DNA of 64,000 nucleotides from Volutella citrinella (Eukaryota > Ascomycota > Sordariomycetes > Hypocreales > Nectriaceae), in contig JAWZSP010000004.1 in NCBI GenBank assembly GCA_034401135.1, positions 2,046,001-2,110,000 on the forward strand, in the 5' to 3' direction. Positions 1 to 11,447 of the stretch are shown piece by piece. Under the pieces are notes generated by a model. It was not told the DNA's origin. It saw nothing but the letters and a program-made list of their open reading frames with translations, and did not search any database. Position 1 is the first letter of the stretch; each line of letters opens with the position of its first letter. Position numbers and translations under genes: made by a program.

Positions 1-2
1 TC

Positions 3-1325
3 GACCGACTCATTCATGTTTGGGATGTGCGCCCTGGAGGGCATAGCTATGTGATCACTGACGGGGAAAAAACCGAGGACGCGCCCTTCCCTGTTCTCGC
101 CATGGTACTAGATCGCAGTTCGACCTGGCTCGCGATACTCACCTCATCCAAGATTGCTACGTGGAATCTCAAGAACCGTTCCTGGGGCCCCCAATTGGCC
201 ATAGATTCGATGGGCCAAAAACCGGAGGCTTTCTTTTTCATGCCCACCGCCGAGCCAAATCCCCCAATCCCAGACGTAGTGATGGTACGCCGCAACGGAG
301 CCCTCATCGAACTTTCCCCGGCCACCGGCCAAGTCAAAGAATGGGGCATTTGTCGAAGCCCCTTGACATGCGTCCAGCCACTTGTCATCTCTGGTAAACC
401 AGCACAGAATGCCCAGGTTTCAATCTTGACGTCTTCTCGGCGTGGGTGCGTGCACATCGCGGCGCAGAACGCCGGCTCATGGGTATCACGCAGCCTTGAA
501 CTGGCGGAAAAAGCAGACGGCGATGTCCATCAGGTCGTTCCTCTCTCGACTCTTGGCTTGTTTCTCGTTGTCAGTGTCAATGGGGTACAGATCGTCAAAC
601 TAGAGGACGACCGGCTGCTGCACACTTTCACTTGCAAACCAATGCTTCATCGGAGCTTGCAGGCTGCGTATGCAACCCGACCATCGACCTCGACAGGGGT
701 CACCGGGCTGCTCTGGCTCACGCTCTGCTACACCGAGGTTGGATCCGGGGACTGCATTGTGCATACGTTCTCAGCGCCCGACAACGAGAAACTCATTTAT
801 CATGAGGATGTGGTCGCGCCAGACAGCGGGTGGTGCTCTTGGGAATCGTGCAACGTACTCACCAAGCATGTCCAAAACCCAGGGTCATGGAACTTGCTCC
901 CCAACGGCAACGTCATTGGGGTCCGACAGAAATCTAGTCAGACAAGCGGGATTACCCACAACATGCGACGCGAGGGTGAGGGCCTTCGACATCGGTCTCC
1001 ACGAAAGGAGGCCATTAGAGACCTCTTCGGGCAGTGGGAGGTGTGGATGGCATCGACAGCCGGCCAGATCAAGACGGAGGAGACGAGACCGCTATTCCTT
1101 GACAACGAGAGAGAGGGACACCTCCTTGTATCCTACTTGGGGCCCATGATTGCTTTAGGGAAGAAGTCGATAGCATTCGGTTTTGGAAACGTGGTGAAGC
1201 TCGTTACAGTTGGAGGGGTTGAACGGTTCGAGGATGATGGGGGAAACAACGGGAGAGACCAGCTCGCGTTTGGAAGCCGACGCCGCAAGCCTGGCCAGGC
1301 TGTGCGCCCTCGTGCCTGGAGTTAG
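3..1325 (+). CDS. WD40-repeat (possibly F-box/WD) protein, 5' end outside window
   Basis: The reading frame is open from the left edge and runs to a stop at 1323-1325, giving 440 visible C-terminal residues. The first visible residues (LIHVWDVRPGG) are a WD40 strand ending in the classic W-D pair, and the rest reads as degenerate beta-propeller blades (TWNLKNRSW, LSPATGQVKEWG, HVLVSYLG-like strands). Near the end, GKKSIAFGFGNVVKLVTVG is a hydrophobic strand pair of the type that closes fungal F-box/WD40 proteins. An F-box would lie upstream of the window, so the F-box assignment is only a guess; the propeller itself is reasonably clear. No intron is needed in the visible part. The initiating ATG is not in the window: the frame continues upstream of the first in-window start-like codon. 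A role as an adaptor or substrate receptor would be inferred from the fold only. Confidence 0.6.
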   Translation, partial: DRLIHVWDVRPGGHSYVITDGEKTEDAPFPVLAMVLDRSSTWLAILTSSKIATWNLKNRSWGPQLAIDSMGQKPEAFFFMPTAEPNPPIPDVVMVRRNGALIELSPATGQVKEWGICRSPLTCVQPLVISGKPAQNAQVSILTSSRRGCVHIAAQNAGSWVSRSLELAEKADGDVHQVVPLSTLGLFLVVSVNGVQIVKLEDDRLLHTFTCKPMLHRSLQAAYATRPSTSTGVTGLLWLTLCYTEVGSGDCIVHTFSAPDNEKLIYHEDVVAPDSGWCSWESCNVLTKHVQNPGSWNLLPNGNVIGVRQKSSQTSGITHNMRREGEGLRHRSPRKEAIRDLFGQWEVWMASTAGQIKTEETRPLFLDNEREGHLLVSYLGPMIALGKKSIAFGFGNVVKLVTVGGVERFEDDGGNNGRDQLAFGSRRRKPGQAVRPRAWS

Positions 1326-3972
1326 TCCATGTCTGGCAGCTAAAAGTGGCCCAGATATTTGACATGTCAATCGGAGCAAACCACAGAGCGTTCTGGTCAA
1401 AATATGGACGGTGTTGTCTGTTTGGATATTACGACAGGCGTCATGAGATGGGGCGGCGGCGTTGGGTTTCCTGGTTTGATAAATACAACACGGTTCAGCT
1501 TTACGACAACATTTTGCTCTATAATACCCCGTATATCGAGGAATGACGCCAATGGTTCAAGCATGTCCGTCCGGAGTAGACAACATCAACTGGCACATTT
1601 GGGTAGGGTTTTCCGGCCCAACTGCTGAATACCAGGGGGCTGGGAACACGCGTGGGCAACGCGAGAAATGGACTAGCAGAAGTTCACCGCTTGGGTGGAG
1701 GCAGACACGACAGGAGATGCAAACATCACAGTGGGCAATTGGCCAGGGCGGTCGTCAGTCATGCCTTGGCAGTAGGTGTAGAGGCCAAAGACACGGTCGA
1801 GCGGCGTGGCCATGTTCATGGGTGGTGGCATGGCAATGCGGCCGCATGAGCGGCGGCCAGGCGCGTTAGGAGGCGTAGGGCAATCGAGTGGACGTCTGGG
1901 GGGGCTGAGAGTCGAATGCGGCAACGCGAGGCCCGTATTACTGCGTACTGGGCGCGTCGACGTGGATTTCAGTGGCTCAAATTTCTCAATGAAGTGCGGA
2001 GCGATGGAGGTGAGCAAAAAGGAGGAGGTTGGGCGTGGGCGGGGGGTTCGGCCAAGCCGACGGGGCGAGGCCCGGATCAGTACGGACGAGAGTGATGCCG
2101 TGGGTACAATTAATCAAGCAGAGGACGGATTGCTCGGTAATGTGTGTCGGCCTCGTATCGCATTGAGGCATTGCACTCATCAGGTGGTGCTGATGCAATG
2201 CCCATCATGGCGTCTTCGTGTCCGGGATGCGTCTGGGCACTTTGTCTGGCGCCCTTTTTTTTTTCTTATTTTGTTCCTAATCCCCCCAGCCCGGTTCGCA
2301 CATAATGAAGTCGTTTCTTTTGCCAGTCAATGCCCGACGGGCGTCCGCCACTAATTTGCATCGTGCGCGTTGCGGATGCTGGTTTCAATCGGAGGCATGA
2401 TGGCTGCTCCTGTAGGTTGACGTATGAATTAGGTAGGTACATACTTTGCAGTGCCGAAACACGTCAAGCCTCTGCATCGGCCATAATTGCTCGCATAGCG
2501 CGCGCTGTGACAGCATGGATGGCCTCTCTCGTGCCTGCCTCAGAGTGAAAGGTGGTTGGAGGGCTCCATAGCAGGAGGGCAGGGGCATCCAGATGGCCAG
2601 GGCAGCCCACACACACCGCCTGCCTCTTCGCTCCCCAGGACTGGCTCTGTCCTGTGGCCTGTCTCATCGGGCTATTCACTCTGGTGCATGTGCCTCGCGC
2701 CTTCCCTTCCTTGTGCGCGTTCGGTAACTTCGTCGGATCGGTTCTGGTTGCCACTCCCACTCCCACTCCCACTCACACTCCCTCTCACGCGCACACAACA
2801 CACGCGCACACTCTCACCCTCACTCGCTCGGTTGCCTCTCCGAAAGGCTTGATTCCACACTGCACTCCTCCTACACGCCCTCCCTATCCTTCGCTGCCTC
2901 TTGGGCGCGTCCGCAAACCCATACAGCATCGCATTGGACCAGCCAGAGAAGACCAAAGTACCCATCAGTTTCCTCAGCTCCAGCTCCAGCTCAAATTACG
3001 GCTCCCGCGACAGCCTCGGCCCACCAAGGCAGACCTGCTCATATCGCTGTGGTTTACTGACTGCACTGCTACGACCTCTGCCTCCACTCACCGAGCTGAG
3101 TGCCACTAGTAGCTCCAGCTTCCCACAAGCTTGCGAACGACGACGGCAACACCTTTCCCACGACCAACTCCGTTTGTCTAGGCATTCCCCACCGCCGCCC
3201 AATGCTTCAAGCACTCACTATCCTGCCTTCGTCATGCTATTAGCTGCCTCTCCATCCGCCCCTCGCCGCTGCTAGCCCATCCTTCGTCCGCCGTTAGCGG
3301 GCTCATCGCTCATTCACCAGCTCGCCTGACCATTAGTCTGTCGTTCCCCGTCTTTAGACATTCGCTCACCACGGTGCGTCATCTCGGGCCGTGCTGTCAT
3401 TGCTGCCACTGCCAACCAGCCCAATAGACGTTGCCTCGCGTCAGGCCTCCAGGGCTCCCCCAATTCGTCACATGCTGATCCCCAAGTCAGATATCTTGTT
3501 CGCCATTGTCCAGTCCCGGTTGCGCCTGCTCCTACCATTCGTTGATCGTCATTGAGCCCCCGAACCCAATCACAGCTCGCCAGCTGTCGCGCCTCGACAC
3601 ACTTGACCAGTCTAGCTGCCGGGCCACTTCTTACCCTTCTCTGCCAAGCTCAATCCCAGTCCTTGCCGCCAGCTGCATTTCGTTTTGCGCAGCCTCTCTT
3701 CTTAATTACGGCCTTGCTGCCTCTATTAATTACCCGATTGCATTTCCACATTTGCGCTTCTCTGGCCGACCCGCCATCCTCGGGCCCTCCGACATCGTCG
3801 CCGTTCGCTTGTTCGCGCAACTCACCACAACATCGAAGAAGTGCCTTCAGCCCTCGTTGTTAGGCCCTCGACGCCATATGGATGTATGCTTTACTCGTTA
3901 GAGAAGCTGTTTCAACCCGAAGCCTGAAACTGGTCCTACTATCTTAACCGCCTCGGTATCCAAGTGAACTGC
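1326..3972. other. Gene-free stretch and probable leader of the 14-3-3-like gene
   Basis: About 2.6 kb without a reading frame I can support. Open frames here are compositional (Arg, Pro and Ser rich) and lack conserved motifs. From about 2650 onward the + strand becomes strongly pyrimidine-rich, with CACACTC-type microsatellite at 2752-2830. This is typical of fungal promoters and long 5' leaders, so the right half probably belongs to the gene that starts at 3973. I see no tRNA or transposon. Confidence 0.5.
2752..2830. repeat. CCACTC / CACA microsatellite
   Basis: Four tandem CCACTC-like hexamers are followed by CACACA- and CTCAC-rich sequence. It lies in the pyrimidine-rich leader upstream of the 14-3-3-like gene and is non-coding by my reading. 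Confidence 0.75.
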
Positions 3973-4878
3973 ATGGCGTCCTCCGAAGTCGACCAAAAAT
4001 TCCTCGGCCGATTGGCCAAGGCCGTGGAGAATGACAATCCTCTCCTGTCCTCGATGCTCTTTAAGATTCTTGGCCTCTCCTTGAACCTCGCCGAGCAACT
4101 TGTCGCCGCTAAAAAGCAACGCCGGGCTGACACCGATCCTTCACCCAGCGCCATCCGTCGTGTTCTGCACATTCTGTGGTTATCTCGTGAAGGAGGTATT
4201 ATGCTAGAGCAGTATGTGTTGCCCATGGTCGGCAACTACGTCGAGCTCAAGGTGCTGGCCTACAAACTGCGCGCCTCCTTCTCTCACATCTTCGTCCTCT
4301 TCCACAACCAGCCCCCAGTCTCCAACATGGGCCGTTGGACGCCAGATGTAATTGCCTCATTAGCACCACGCATTGACAAAGGTAAGGGTCGGGCCATCGA
4401 TTTTGACCTCGAGTCCAGATCCTCCTCTGTCCAACCGACCCATCCACTCGAGGGTGGGCCAGTTCTACCTCCTCCTGGTTTTGAGACAGCGCCACTGTCC
4501 CCATCATACCTCCTTCCCATCAAAGACTATCTTCCTCAAGCCAAGGAGCATTTCCTCCAGGCTATCGAGCTCGCTGATTCCATGCTTTGGGGGTCACATT
4601 CTTTGCGTCTTTCAGTGAAGACTGAATACGCGGCCTTCTTGTATGACTGTGTCCACGATGCTGAGGCGAGCCGGAAGCTTGCCAAGGATACCATTTCTGA
4701 GGTGTACGAAGCCACCGAAGGCATGGACGACGACATGTTCCACGACGCCTGCGAGTTGGTGACGGTATTAGGCAGGATGATGAAGCGTGGCCAAGGCTCG
4801 AATAACAATCTGCCAATGCCGAGCCTCACCCCCGTTCCCTTAGCCACGCCACCCCCAGGGATGGAGAATGCCATTTAA
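3973..4878 (+). CDS. Divergent 14-3-3-like domain protein
   Basis: A single exon encodes 301 residues. I start at the ATG at 3973 (MASSEVDQKFLGRLAKAVEN), because the codon three triplets upstream is GTG. The helical pattern follows the 14-3-3 fold: an N-terminal pair of helices (FLGRLAKAVENDNPLLSSML), and in the C-terminal half a segment (SVKTEYAAFLYDCVHDAEAS) that matches the helix where canonical 14-3-3 proteins read like LNFSVFYYEI, followed by RKLAKDTISEVYEA. The canonical signatures RNLLSVAYKN and YKDSTLIMQLL are absent and a Ser/Pro-rich linker (about 140-170) interrupts the fold. The tail is Pro-rich. True 14-3-3 proteins bind phosphoserine peptides; whether this one can is not evident, since the usual Lys/Arg/Tyr pocket is not recognisable. 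It is a fungal side branch of the family rather than the housekeeping BMH1/2 orthologue. Confidence 0.65.
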   Translation: MASSEVDQKFLGRLAKAVENDNPLLSSMLFKILGLSLNLAEQLVAAKKQRRADTDPSPSAIRRVLHILWLSREGGIMLEQYVLPMVGNYVELKVLAYKLRASFSHIFVLFHNQPPVSNMGRWTPDVIASLAPRIDKGKGRAIDFDLESRSSSVQPTHPLEGGPVLPPPGFETAPLSPSYLLPIKDYLPQAKEHFLQAIELADSMLWGSHSLRLSVKTEYAAFLYDCVHDAEASRKLAKDTISEVYEATEGMDDDMFHDACELVTVLGRMMKRGQGSNNNLPMPSLTPVPLATPPPGMENAI

Positions 4879-5709
4879 GAGCGAAGCGCTCAGCGTCATA
4901 TATATGGAGTATGGTGTTTGGATCACACCTGGAGTTGGTTAACGGTCTTCAAGGCGATTGAAGTGCATTTCAAGGACATTTCCCCAACCCATTGTCTACA
5001 CTAGTACTAATGTCCCTTTCCAATTTGTTATTTGATACCCGGATTCATGGTTCGTTGAGGCGATTTGTACAATGCTTGATATCTTGTTCTTAAAAAAGCC
5101 TGCAGTATAGTCGCGCTTGGATCCAAGTTCGATCGCCGGGTTGTTGAGCATAAATAGACAGAGACAGTTCTGGGTGCATAAGAGAAAACATTCGCGCTCG
5201 TTGGTTTGTGTGTGGCTCAAAGTGACTGTGCAATCTAAACAGAGATGTTCTGTACTTGCCAGGGATGTTGGGGGGCGGCGTCTAGGGTAACATTGTATCC
5301 CTGGTTGGTTCCTGGCTCTTTGGTCTAATGCGAAGTCGTATTCAAGAGCATGCATAATGCAGCAGGGCCTGAACGTGCCTTGCCCATGTACCTGGGGCTT
5401 TGGTTTTAATATAGGCCAACGCACCACACCATGCTGCTCCCCACAGCTATTGTTTCACTGTGTGATGGAGGTCACTACGTATTAGTAGGTTTGTCTGGTA
5501 GACCACAGTAGCTCTCCAATGAGATCGATGGTATTCGCGCTGACTCATCGAAGACTATGAATATTCCCAAAATGAAGAACAACTGATAAGCCTCCGTACC
5601 GCTGCCACTGGACCTTGTGACAGTTTGTTGATAGCTACGGAAAGAAACAAAGGGCGGACTATAGCAGGCTATCCAGGGTCTTTGCACGCAAACATCCCCA
5701 TCGGCCGCC
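4879..5709. other. 3' UTR of the 14-3-3-like gene and promoter of the DUF4202 gene
   Basis: This 0.83 kb stretch between two + strand genes has only short unconserved frames. AT-rich sequence after 4880 fits a terminator and polyadenylation region. Nothing else is visible. Confidence 0.5.
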
Positions 5710-6401
5710 ATGGGAGACGCTCTACCACCGCTCCCCGCAGGATTTGCCCGCGGACTGGAGCTGATCGATGCCGCCCATGCCGAGGACCCCAAGACCGCCA
5801 CAGGTCCCGACGGCACGACTGTACCCTATGAGCTTCACTATGCGCGGAAAATGACTACCTGGCTCGCCGCGAGGTTGCCAAATGCCACGCCAGTGCTCCA
5901 GCTTGCCTGCCGCGCCCAGCACTTCCGCAGGTGAGTCGTACAGACCCGATGGCCGTCAAGTTCCAGTGGCTCACATCGCATCACACGCCATGTAGATGGG
6001 AGATCCCTCGCAGCAGCTACCCAATGACCCGCCCGGGGTACCTGTCATGGCGTACCAAGTTGAAGTCGCAGGCTGCGGCGCAAGTTGCCGAGCTCCTTGC
6101 CTCCTCATCCATAGAGCCTCCCATCAGTGACGAGGACCGGTCTCGCGTTGGCGCACTGATCCGGAAGGAGAACCTCCGCTCCGACCTGGAGACTCAGGTT
6201 CTGGAAGACGTGGCATGCTTGGTGTTCTTGGATGACCAGTTTGACGACTTTGAGAGCAAGTCCGACATTGACGAGGAGAAGATGATTGGCATTCTGCAGA
6301 AAACCTGGGCCAAGATGAGCGAGGAAGGGCGGAGCCTGGCACTGAAATTGGAGCTCAGCGATAGGGCCAAGAAGCTCATAACCAAGGCCCTTCAGCCGTA
6401 G
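5710..6401 (+). CDS. DUF4202 family protein
   Basis: Two exons, 5710-5930 and 5996-6401, encode 208 residues. The 65-nt intron starts GTGAGT and ends TGTAG; joining AG|A restores arginine in HFRRWEIPRSSYPMTR. That block, together with ELHYARKMTTWLAARLP and RPGYLSWRTKLK, is the hallmark of the DUF4202 family found in bacteria and fungi. The first ATG gives MGDALPPLPAGFARGLELID, the usual start of the family. Histidines and tryptophans in the centre are conserved and could be functional. The C-terminal half is helical (ETQVLEDVACLVFLDDQFDDF). In some genomes the family carries a misleading glutamyl-tRNA synthetase label; nothing here resembles a synthetase. Biochemical function is unknown. Likely soluble and cytosolic: no signal peptide or membrane segment is present. 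Confidence 0.85.
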
Positions 6402-9400
6402 GAGAATTCGTGTCTGTTTACCTTTCCATTACTCCCTCCCTGGGCCTTGCCACCTCGTCTCATGAAGAAACGGAATGTAAAAAATGACTGCCTCCATACC
6501 CACTATGCATGCCTTTGCCACATGTCTTGATCTTGAAGAGGTGCAAGTATTGGCACTTTTTAAAAGCTGAAAGATGTCGATGATATTCGCTCGCCATCGT
6601 GGCGCGGCAGTGACGGTTGCGGACAGTTCCTTCACATGTTACACCCGAGATCCGGTGGGCTTCCGATCCAGTGCATCGTTGCCCAGGCACCGTCATCATG
6701 GCGTTTTGTACATAGTATGACTGAGATCACTTGTGTGGCGTTGCGGTCGCAGATCCGACACGAGCCTCAGTTAGAACAAGGCTGGAGAAGTAGTGATGAG
6801 CACACACAACTGGAGCCATTCGGAATAACGCCCTTGGCTGGTCGGTCAATGTCCTGGTTGCTCACCAAGATGACTGGGAGTGCTGATGCATGAAGCGATC
6901 GCGGCTGGTGGGCCAGTGCCACTAGCAACGCCAGTGTCATACGTACGGTCTGGACTCAACATGTCACGCGTCTGGATAGGTAGTGCTAGCAAGCTATTGT
7001 GGCTTGTACTGCTACGCATCGACGGGCTGGTGACGGGCTGGTGTGTTTGCTTGCCTGCCAGGCCCGGCTTCAGCGTCTTTCTTCAGACCTGCCGCATGCC
7101 GCACTAGGATATGCCCGGTATAAGCGATTAAAAGCTGTTCTCTGGAATAGAGACGGGTGTCTATAAATAGCCTCGAAGCACTGGTACGCAGTAGCATGCA
7201 TGTTCTTTAAGCTTGGAGGCGAAAGAGGCAATCAGCTGCTCCCTACGTCAACAGTCAACAGGGCCATACTCCAGACGCTACTGGCAGGGTTTATCCCGTG
7301 CCTCATGTGGCCGGGGTTAGCCTGGCGTCGGGAAGGCTGGAAAGGCACCGACCCTGCAGAATTAGTGGTAGATCTCAGTGACTTCAGCTCCAGGCGCTGC
7401 TGGGGTCAAACCGCGAGCCCGGTTCGGTGAAGATCTTTAAAAGTTCGGAGTTTCCTATTGGCGGGTGATTTCCGAGTGTATTTAATGATTATTAAACAAC
7501 GGACCAGGGCAGCTGAACCTCGGGCCAGTAATAGAGGGGCGCTGATCTAAGAATATCAGAGTATGATTCTCATGTTGCCTCACTATGCTGGCCTCACTTT
7601 TTATTCCTGGGTGGGTAACGCACGGATCCGGAGCAGACTGACTGGTCATGGGAGACAGCCAGCCGGGTAGACTGTCCACCCAACATGCCTTAGAAAATCA
7701 GCTGGTCTCTTCGAGTCCATCCGTTTCGATCTCTTCTGCTGGCTCGTAGGCTCAGGGGTTTGCATGCCGGAGTCGCCCATCCGATGGTGGGTGGCAGAAG
7801 TGGTGGAAGGTCGGACAGGGGGTGGGAATTTGCAGCCATCCATCCAACACGATGCAAACCAAGTCGAGAAAGAAAAAAGAAATGCGAGTGTGAAAATGGA
7901 GGATGAAGAAAACCCGCGTGATGCACGAAGCAAGAGCCTGCAAGCGAGGATATGCCAAGCAGAAGCCACTCACTCTAGACTCCAGAGGGCGGCAAGGCGA
8001 GTTTGACCTGTCAGTTGTCAGTTGTGTTACCGTCCGTGGCAGGAGCCTAGAGCCCAGCCCGACCCAGGTGGCGCAAATGGAGAGGGTTGGGTTTGGTATT
8101 TGCTCTGATCGAGAAGATGAAGAACGAAGAATGCTCTTGGATGACACGGTGATGGGAGAGAAGGCTACGATGGTTGATCTGGGGTTTGGAGCCGATAGAG
8201 ATCTCTACCTTACTATAACTACAGTAGTTGTACAGTAGAATGTCGCCGCTCCTGCTACCTTCAGCTAACAAGTAGTGCCTAGCACTCAGTACACCACACC
8301 CGACACCTTCCACCTTCTCAGCCCTCTTCTTCGGCAGGTACAGCCACTGTCGAACACGGACTACTACCTTGCCAAGTAAGGCAATTACTTGCTGGTGGTG
8401 GGGACAGCAGTGGTGGAGTGGTGGCACTAGGTGGGACCCACGGACGGATCTCCTGGACTCGGGCTTTCAGCTATGACGACCCTTTCTTTGTCCAACAGCG
8501 GTCCAACAGCGGCGACTCACCTAGCCCTGTGCCCTGCAGCTGGTGGCCGTGGCTGGCCCAGCGCCACTCCCGCCAGGTACATCGCCGCTTGGTGGCCGTC
8601 GCCCCTCCCCGACATGACTTCGATCTCTGGGGTCGATTCGGAAGGAGCGCATCAGGCGGCATGCCAATCCCGTCCTGCAGCGAGTAGGCCACTTCTTAAA
8701 CCCAATTTTACTACCAGTAATGTTTCGACTGTGATTGGGAAATAGAAAGGCCTTGGAGGCAATTCAGGTTCAACGAATACTGCTCCAAACAGCTGTTGTT
8801 GGTTGAGCAAGGTAGTAGGCACCTGCACGGTCACCCAGGCCTGCAAACGCCCCAGCTCGTTGGTTCCCCTCTGTGCCTGCGTTCCAAGTTGTGTAGCTGG
8901 ACAGGGCCAGTCTCCTCTGCAACCAGGCCGCAGCCCTGTAATCTTTGCTCGCCAATCATCAAAGCCCCTTCTGATCCCCAAGTCCCAAGTCTGGCCTGCG
9001 TGTTCTCATCTCTAGTCCCCCAGAATACTTGGTCGGCCAAAACCATCCCTCCGCCGTCTACCAACTGTTACTATTTTTGCCTACTAGCCGACCTCGGTCT
9101 CCAAGGCATCTCAACTTGAACGTATATATATGTACGTCGCGCTCCTTCCTCCACGAGGGGCGCACTTTCTTTTTCCTTTGTTATCGCACAAGGGCCCTCG
9201 CAACTTGGAGTACACCCGGCTACATTTTTGGCAAGTGGTGTTTTTAATGACTGCCCCCCCTCCCCTCCCTCCCGTTTCCACATCGCTCGTTCTCCCCTTC
9301 CTTGCTTTTGCCTTGGTTTGTTCCTCCTGCGAGACGAACGGATCTCATCCCGATCTACTTACACCACGACCTTCCCCGACAGACACTCATTTGCCTGCTT

Positions 9401-10024
9401 TGCCCCCTCCCATGGTAGAGCATTTAAGGGAGCTCAAGCCAACCTAAGCACCTCGCCAACTTCGCCTCCTCGACCTGCACCAACTCCAGCACTGGTCGTT
9501 GCGACTTACACCGAAAGCACTTCTGAAACAACCCACCAAAGGCTCCCGACAGCTTCTCCGGCTGCCTAATCTCCGACGTGGCCATCACGTTGAGCCTTCA
9601 GCCAACGCCATTGTGGTCATTGGACCAAGCACACATAGCACGGGAAATGAGATCAATCGCATTACAGTAAGTTTCGCACTCTCCTTCGCCCTCGCCGCGT
9701 TCCCCCCCTGACACGCCCGCGCCGTCCTGGTCAAGGCCAGCCTTGCTTCTCCAAACCTCCGCCTCTCCGCCCACATTGGGTGCCGCATGCGCTTCCCGGG
9801 CTGCCCACTGACCTCCATTGTTGTCCCCGACACGCTTGCCGACACGGCGCTTACTGTTGCAGAGGTTCCTGAGAATAAGAAAGGTGATTGCCAAAACCCT
9901 TTGCAGATTCCGACTTCCTGTGAAGGCAACACCTTGACAACTCAACCGAACTACGCCGCCTCTGGTTCTTAACTCCTGAACATGACTGTAGCCCTCGAAC
10001 TGCTCTGAGCATTCTCTGGACAAC
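6402..10024. other. Long gene-free stretch, with pyrimidine-rich leader at its right end
   Basis: No convincing protein frame is found over 3.6 kb. The frames seen are short and low in conservation signal. From about 9120 the + strand is rich in C and T (CCCTCCCCTCCCTCCC near 9250), as in fungal promoters. A canonical donor (ACA|GTAAGT, at 9667) and an acceptor (GTTGCAG, ending 9862) suggest a 196-nt intron in the leader of the gene that starts at 10025. No tRNA or mobile-element ends were recognised. Confidence 0.5.
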
Positions 10025-10751
10025 ATGGCTTTCACTCGACCCCAACAGGTTGGTTTCGCCCAGAAGCCTATTCTGCATTGCATTGGACCCTGACAGAGCT
10101 CGTGCACAGATGTTTACCCAGGAGTCGTCCCATTTTGAAATATTCGAGTGGTATCCTGAGTTCCAGTCATGCCTTCGCTACTTTGTGAACCATGCTCAGT
10201 ACGATGGCCCGGTCCAAACTCTTGCTGCATTTTTAAACATTCATCTGCCTTTCCAGAACCCTGCTGTATCCTTCCCCATCTCCGATAATTCAAGCTTCTC
10301 GGTGGGTACAGGGTCGAACCCGTCCAGAAACTCCTCCAGACGCTCAGGTCCAAGCCCCGGTGGCTTTGGACCAGGCGCGTCCGCATTGTCCAAAGTCCAG
10401 CTCATCCCTTACATCCGCCGCTTGGTAGTTACGGGATTTGATTCTCCGGCAGTTTTGCATGGGTTTTTCGGCGATGACTGGCCTCGAGGAGTTGGTCCGA
10501 TCCATGAAACCGAGCGCAGAAACTACCTGTTTGCCGCAAAAAGCGACAGTTGGCTGAGAGTCAAGTCTCAATACGACATGGACAACGGTCAAACTGTTCC
10601 ATTCCTGAAACCCCTACAAAACGTCACCGAGGATGAGATTAGAAACGCCGAGTCCAATTGGAGTGAGTGGCTTGCCATGCAAGATTGGATGCTGGGGCCA
10701 AGAGCACCTCACGACGACCACTCGACCAAGATCAAAACGGAGCAGGACTAG
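10025..10751 (+). CDS. Conserved fungal protein of unknown function
   Basis: Two exons, 10025-10048 and 10110-10751, encode 221 residues. Exon 1 gives only MAFTRPQQ; the 61-nt intron begins GTTGGT, has CTGAC near its 3' end and closes at GTGCACAG. Exon 2 opens MFTQESSHFEIFEWYPEFQS. Conserved-looking blocks are SHFEIFEWYPEFQSCLRYF, SKVQLIPYIRRLVVTGFDS and WSEWLAMQDWMLGP, separated by a Ser/Gly/Pro-rich linker at about 85-115. I remember proteins of this type in Fusarium and relatives carrying the automatic label 'Ilp is an apoptosis inhibitor', but I cannot connect that to a tested function. There is no signal peptide or transmembrane helix. The last residues (IKTEQD) contain a psi-K-x-E motif of the kind used for SUMO attachment, which is weak evidence for a nuclear protein. 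If the second ATG were used, eight residues would be lost. Confidence 0.65.
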
Positions 10752-11447
10752 TGCCAATACAAGGTCGCATGTGGGACAATTTTCTGGAGCTCTTATTTGC
10801 GGCACACGCAGCCGAATTGGCCATATTGCGGCTGGCAAATTGACTAGGGCAATGGAGTGAACTGTTTTCATGTTGGAGAATAGCCAGGATGGTAGATAGA
10901 ACGGCGATGAGATTCTGATATATCGGTTGCAATTGGTTCGTTGAGGAGTGCGTGTTTTTAGAACTGATTTCCGCTGTCAAGGAGGCTACAAGAGGTGGTT
11001 GAAAGGGTATGCGACTGAGGTACGGTATGAGAGTGATGAGGGGGCCATGTTGATTGCCTAGATAGTTGAGAGTCTTGTAAAGACACACCTAGCGATTTCA
11101 ATGGCTTCGCAGTCCCACGAAACGACCAGTTCCGTGGCAGGGGGTTGACTAAGACAGTTACAAAGGCAAGAAATGGTGCTGTGTGGAGGTGATGCATCCA
11201 CACAGACCTCTCGAACACCCATTCTCCATATTCCTTTACCGGCCCCAACGCCTTCAATGATGAATGACTCAAGCCAATCCACTTTTCCCCAATGTCCCAC
11301 GCCCAGCTGGTAACCGTGTTGCATCCCCAAAAATCAGGAAACATGATAATTAACAAAAGAACATTGAGGTAGGCCGCGCAGGCGGCGATGGGAAGCCTTG
11401 AAAATGATGCAAGGCCAGGGCGTTCCCAACACATGTTTGGGGTTTTC
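10752..11447. other. Convergent 3' region between the unknown gene and SET1
   Basis: This 0.7 kb lies between two stop codons on opposite strands. It should hold both 3' UTRs. No coding signal is seen. Confidence 0.5.

Noticed and set aside
1806..3275. Frames of 124-185 residues on + between the WD40 and 14-3-3-like genes
   Set aside because: They cover microsatellite and pyrimidine-rich leader sequence and overlap each other in different frames.
9598..10107. 169-residue frame on - around 9.6-10.1 kb
   Set aside because: Antisense to the spliced leader and first exon of the unknown gene; no conserved motif.
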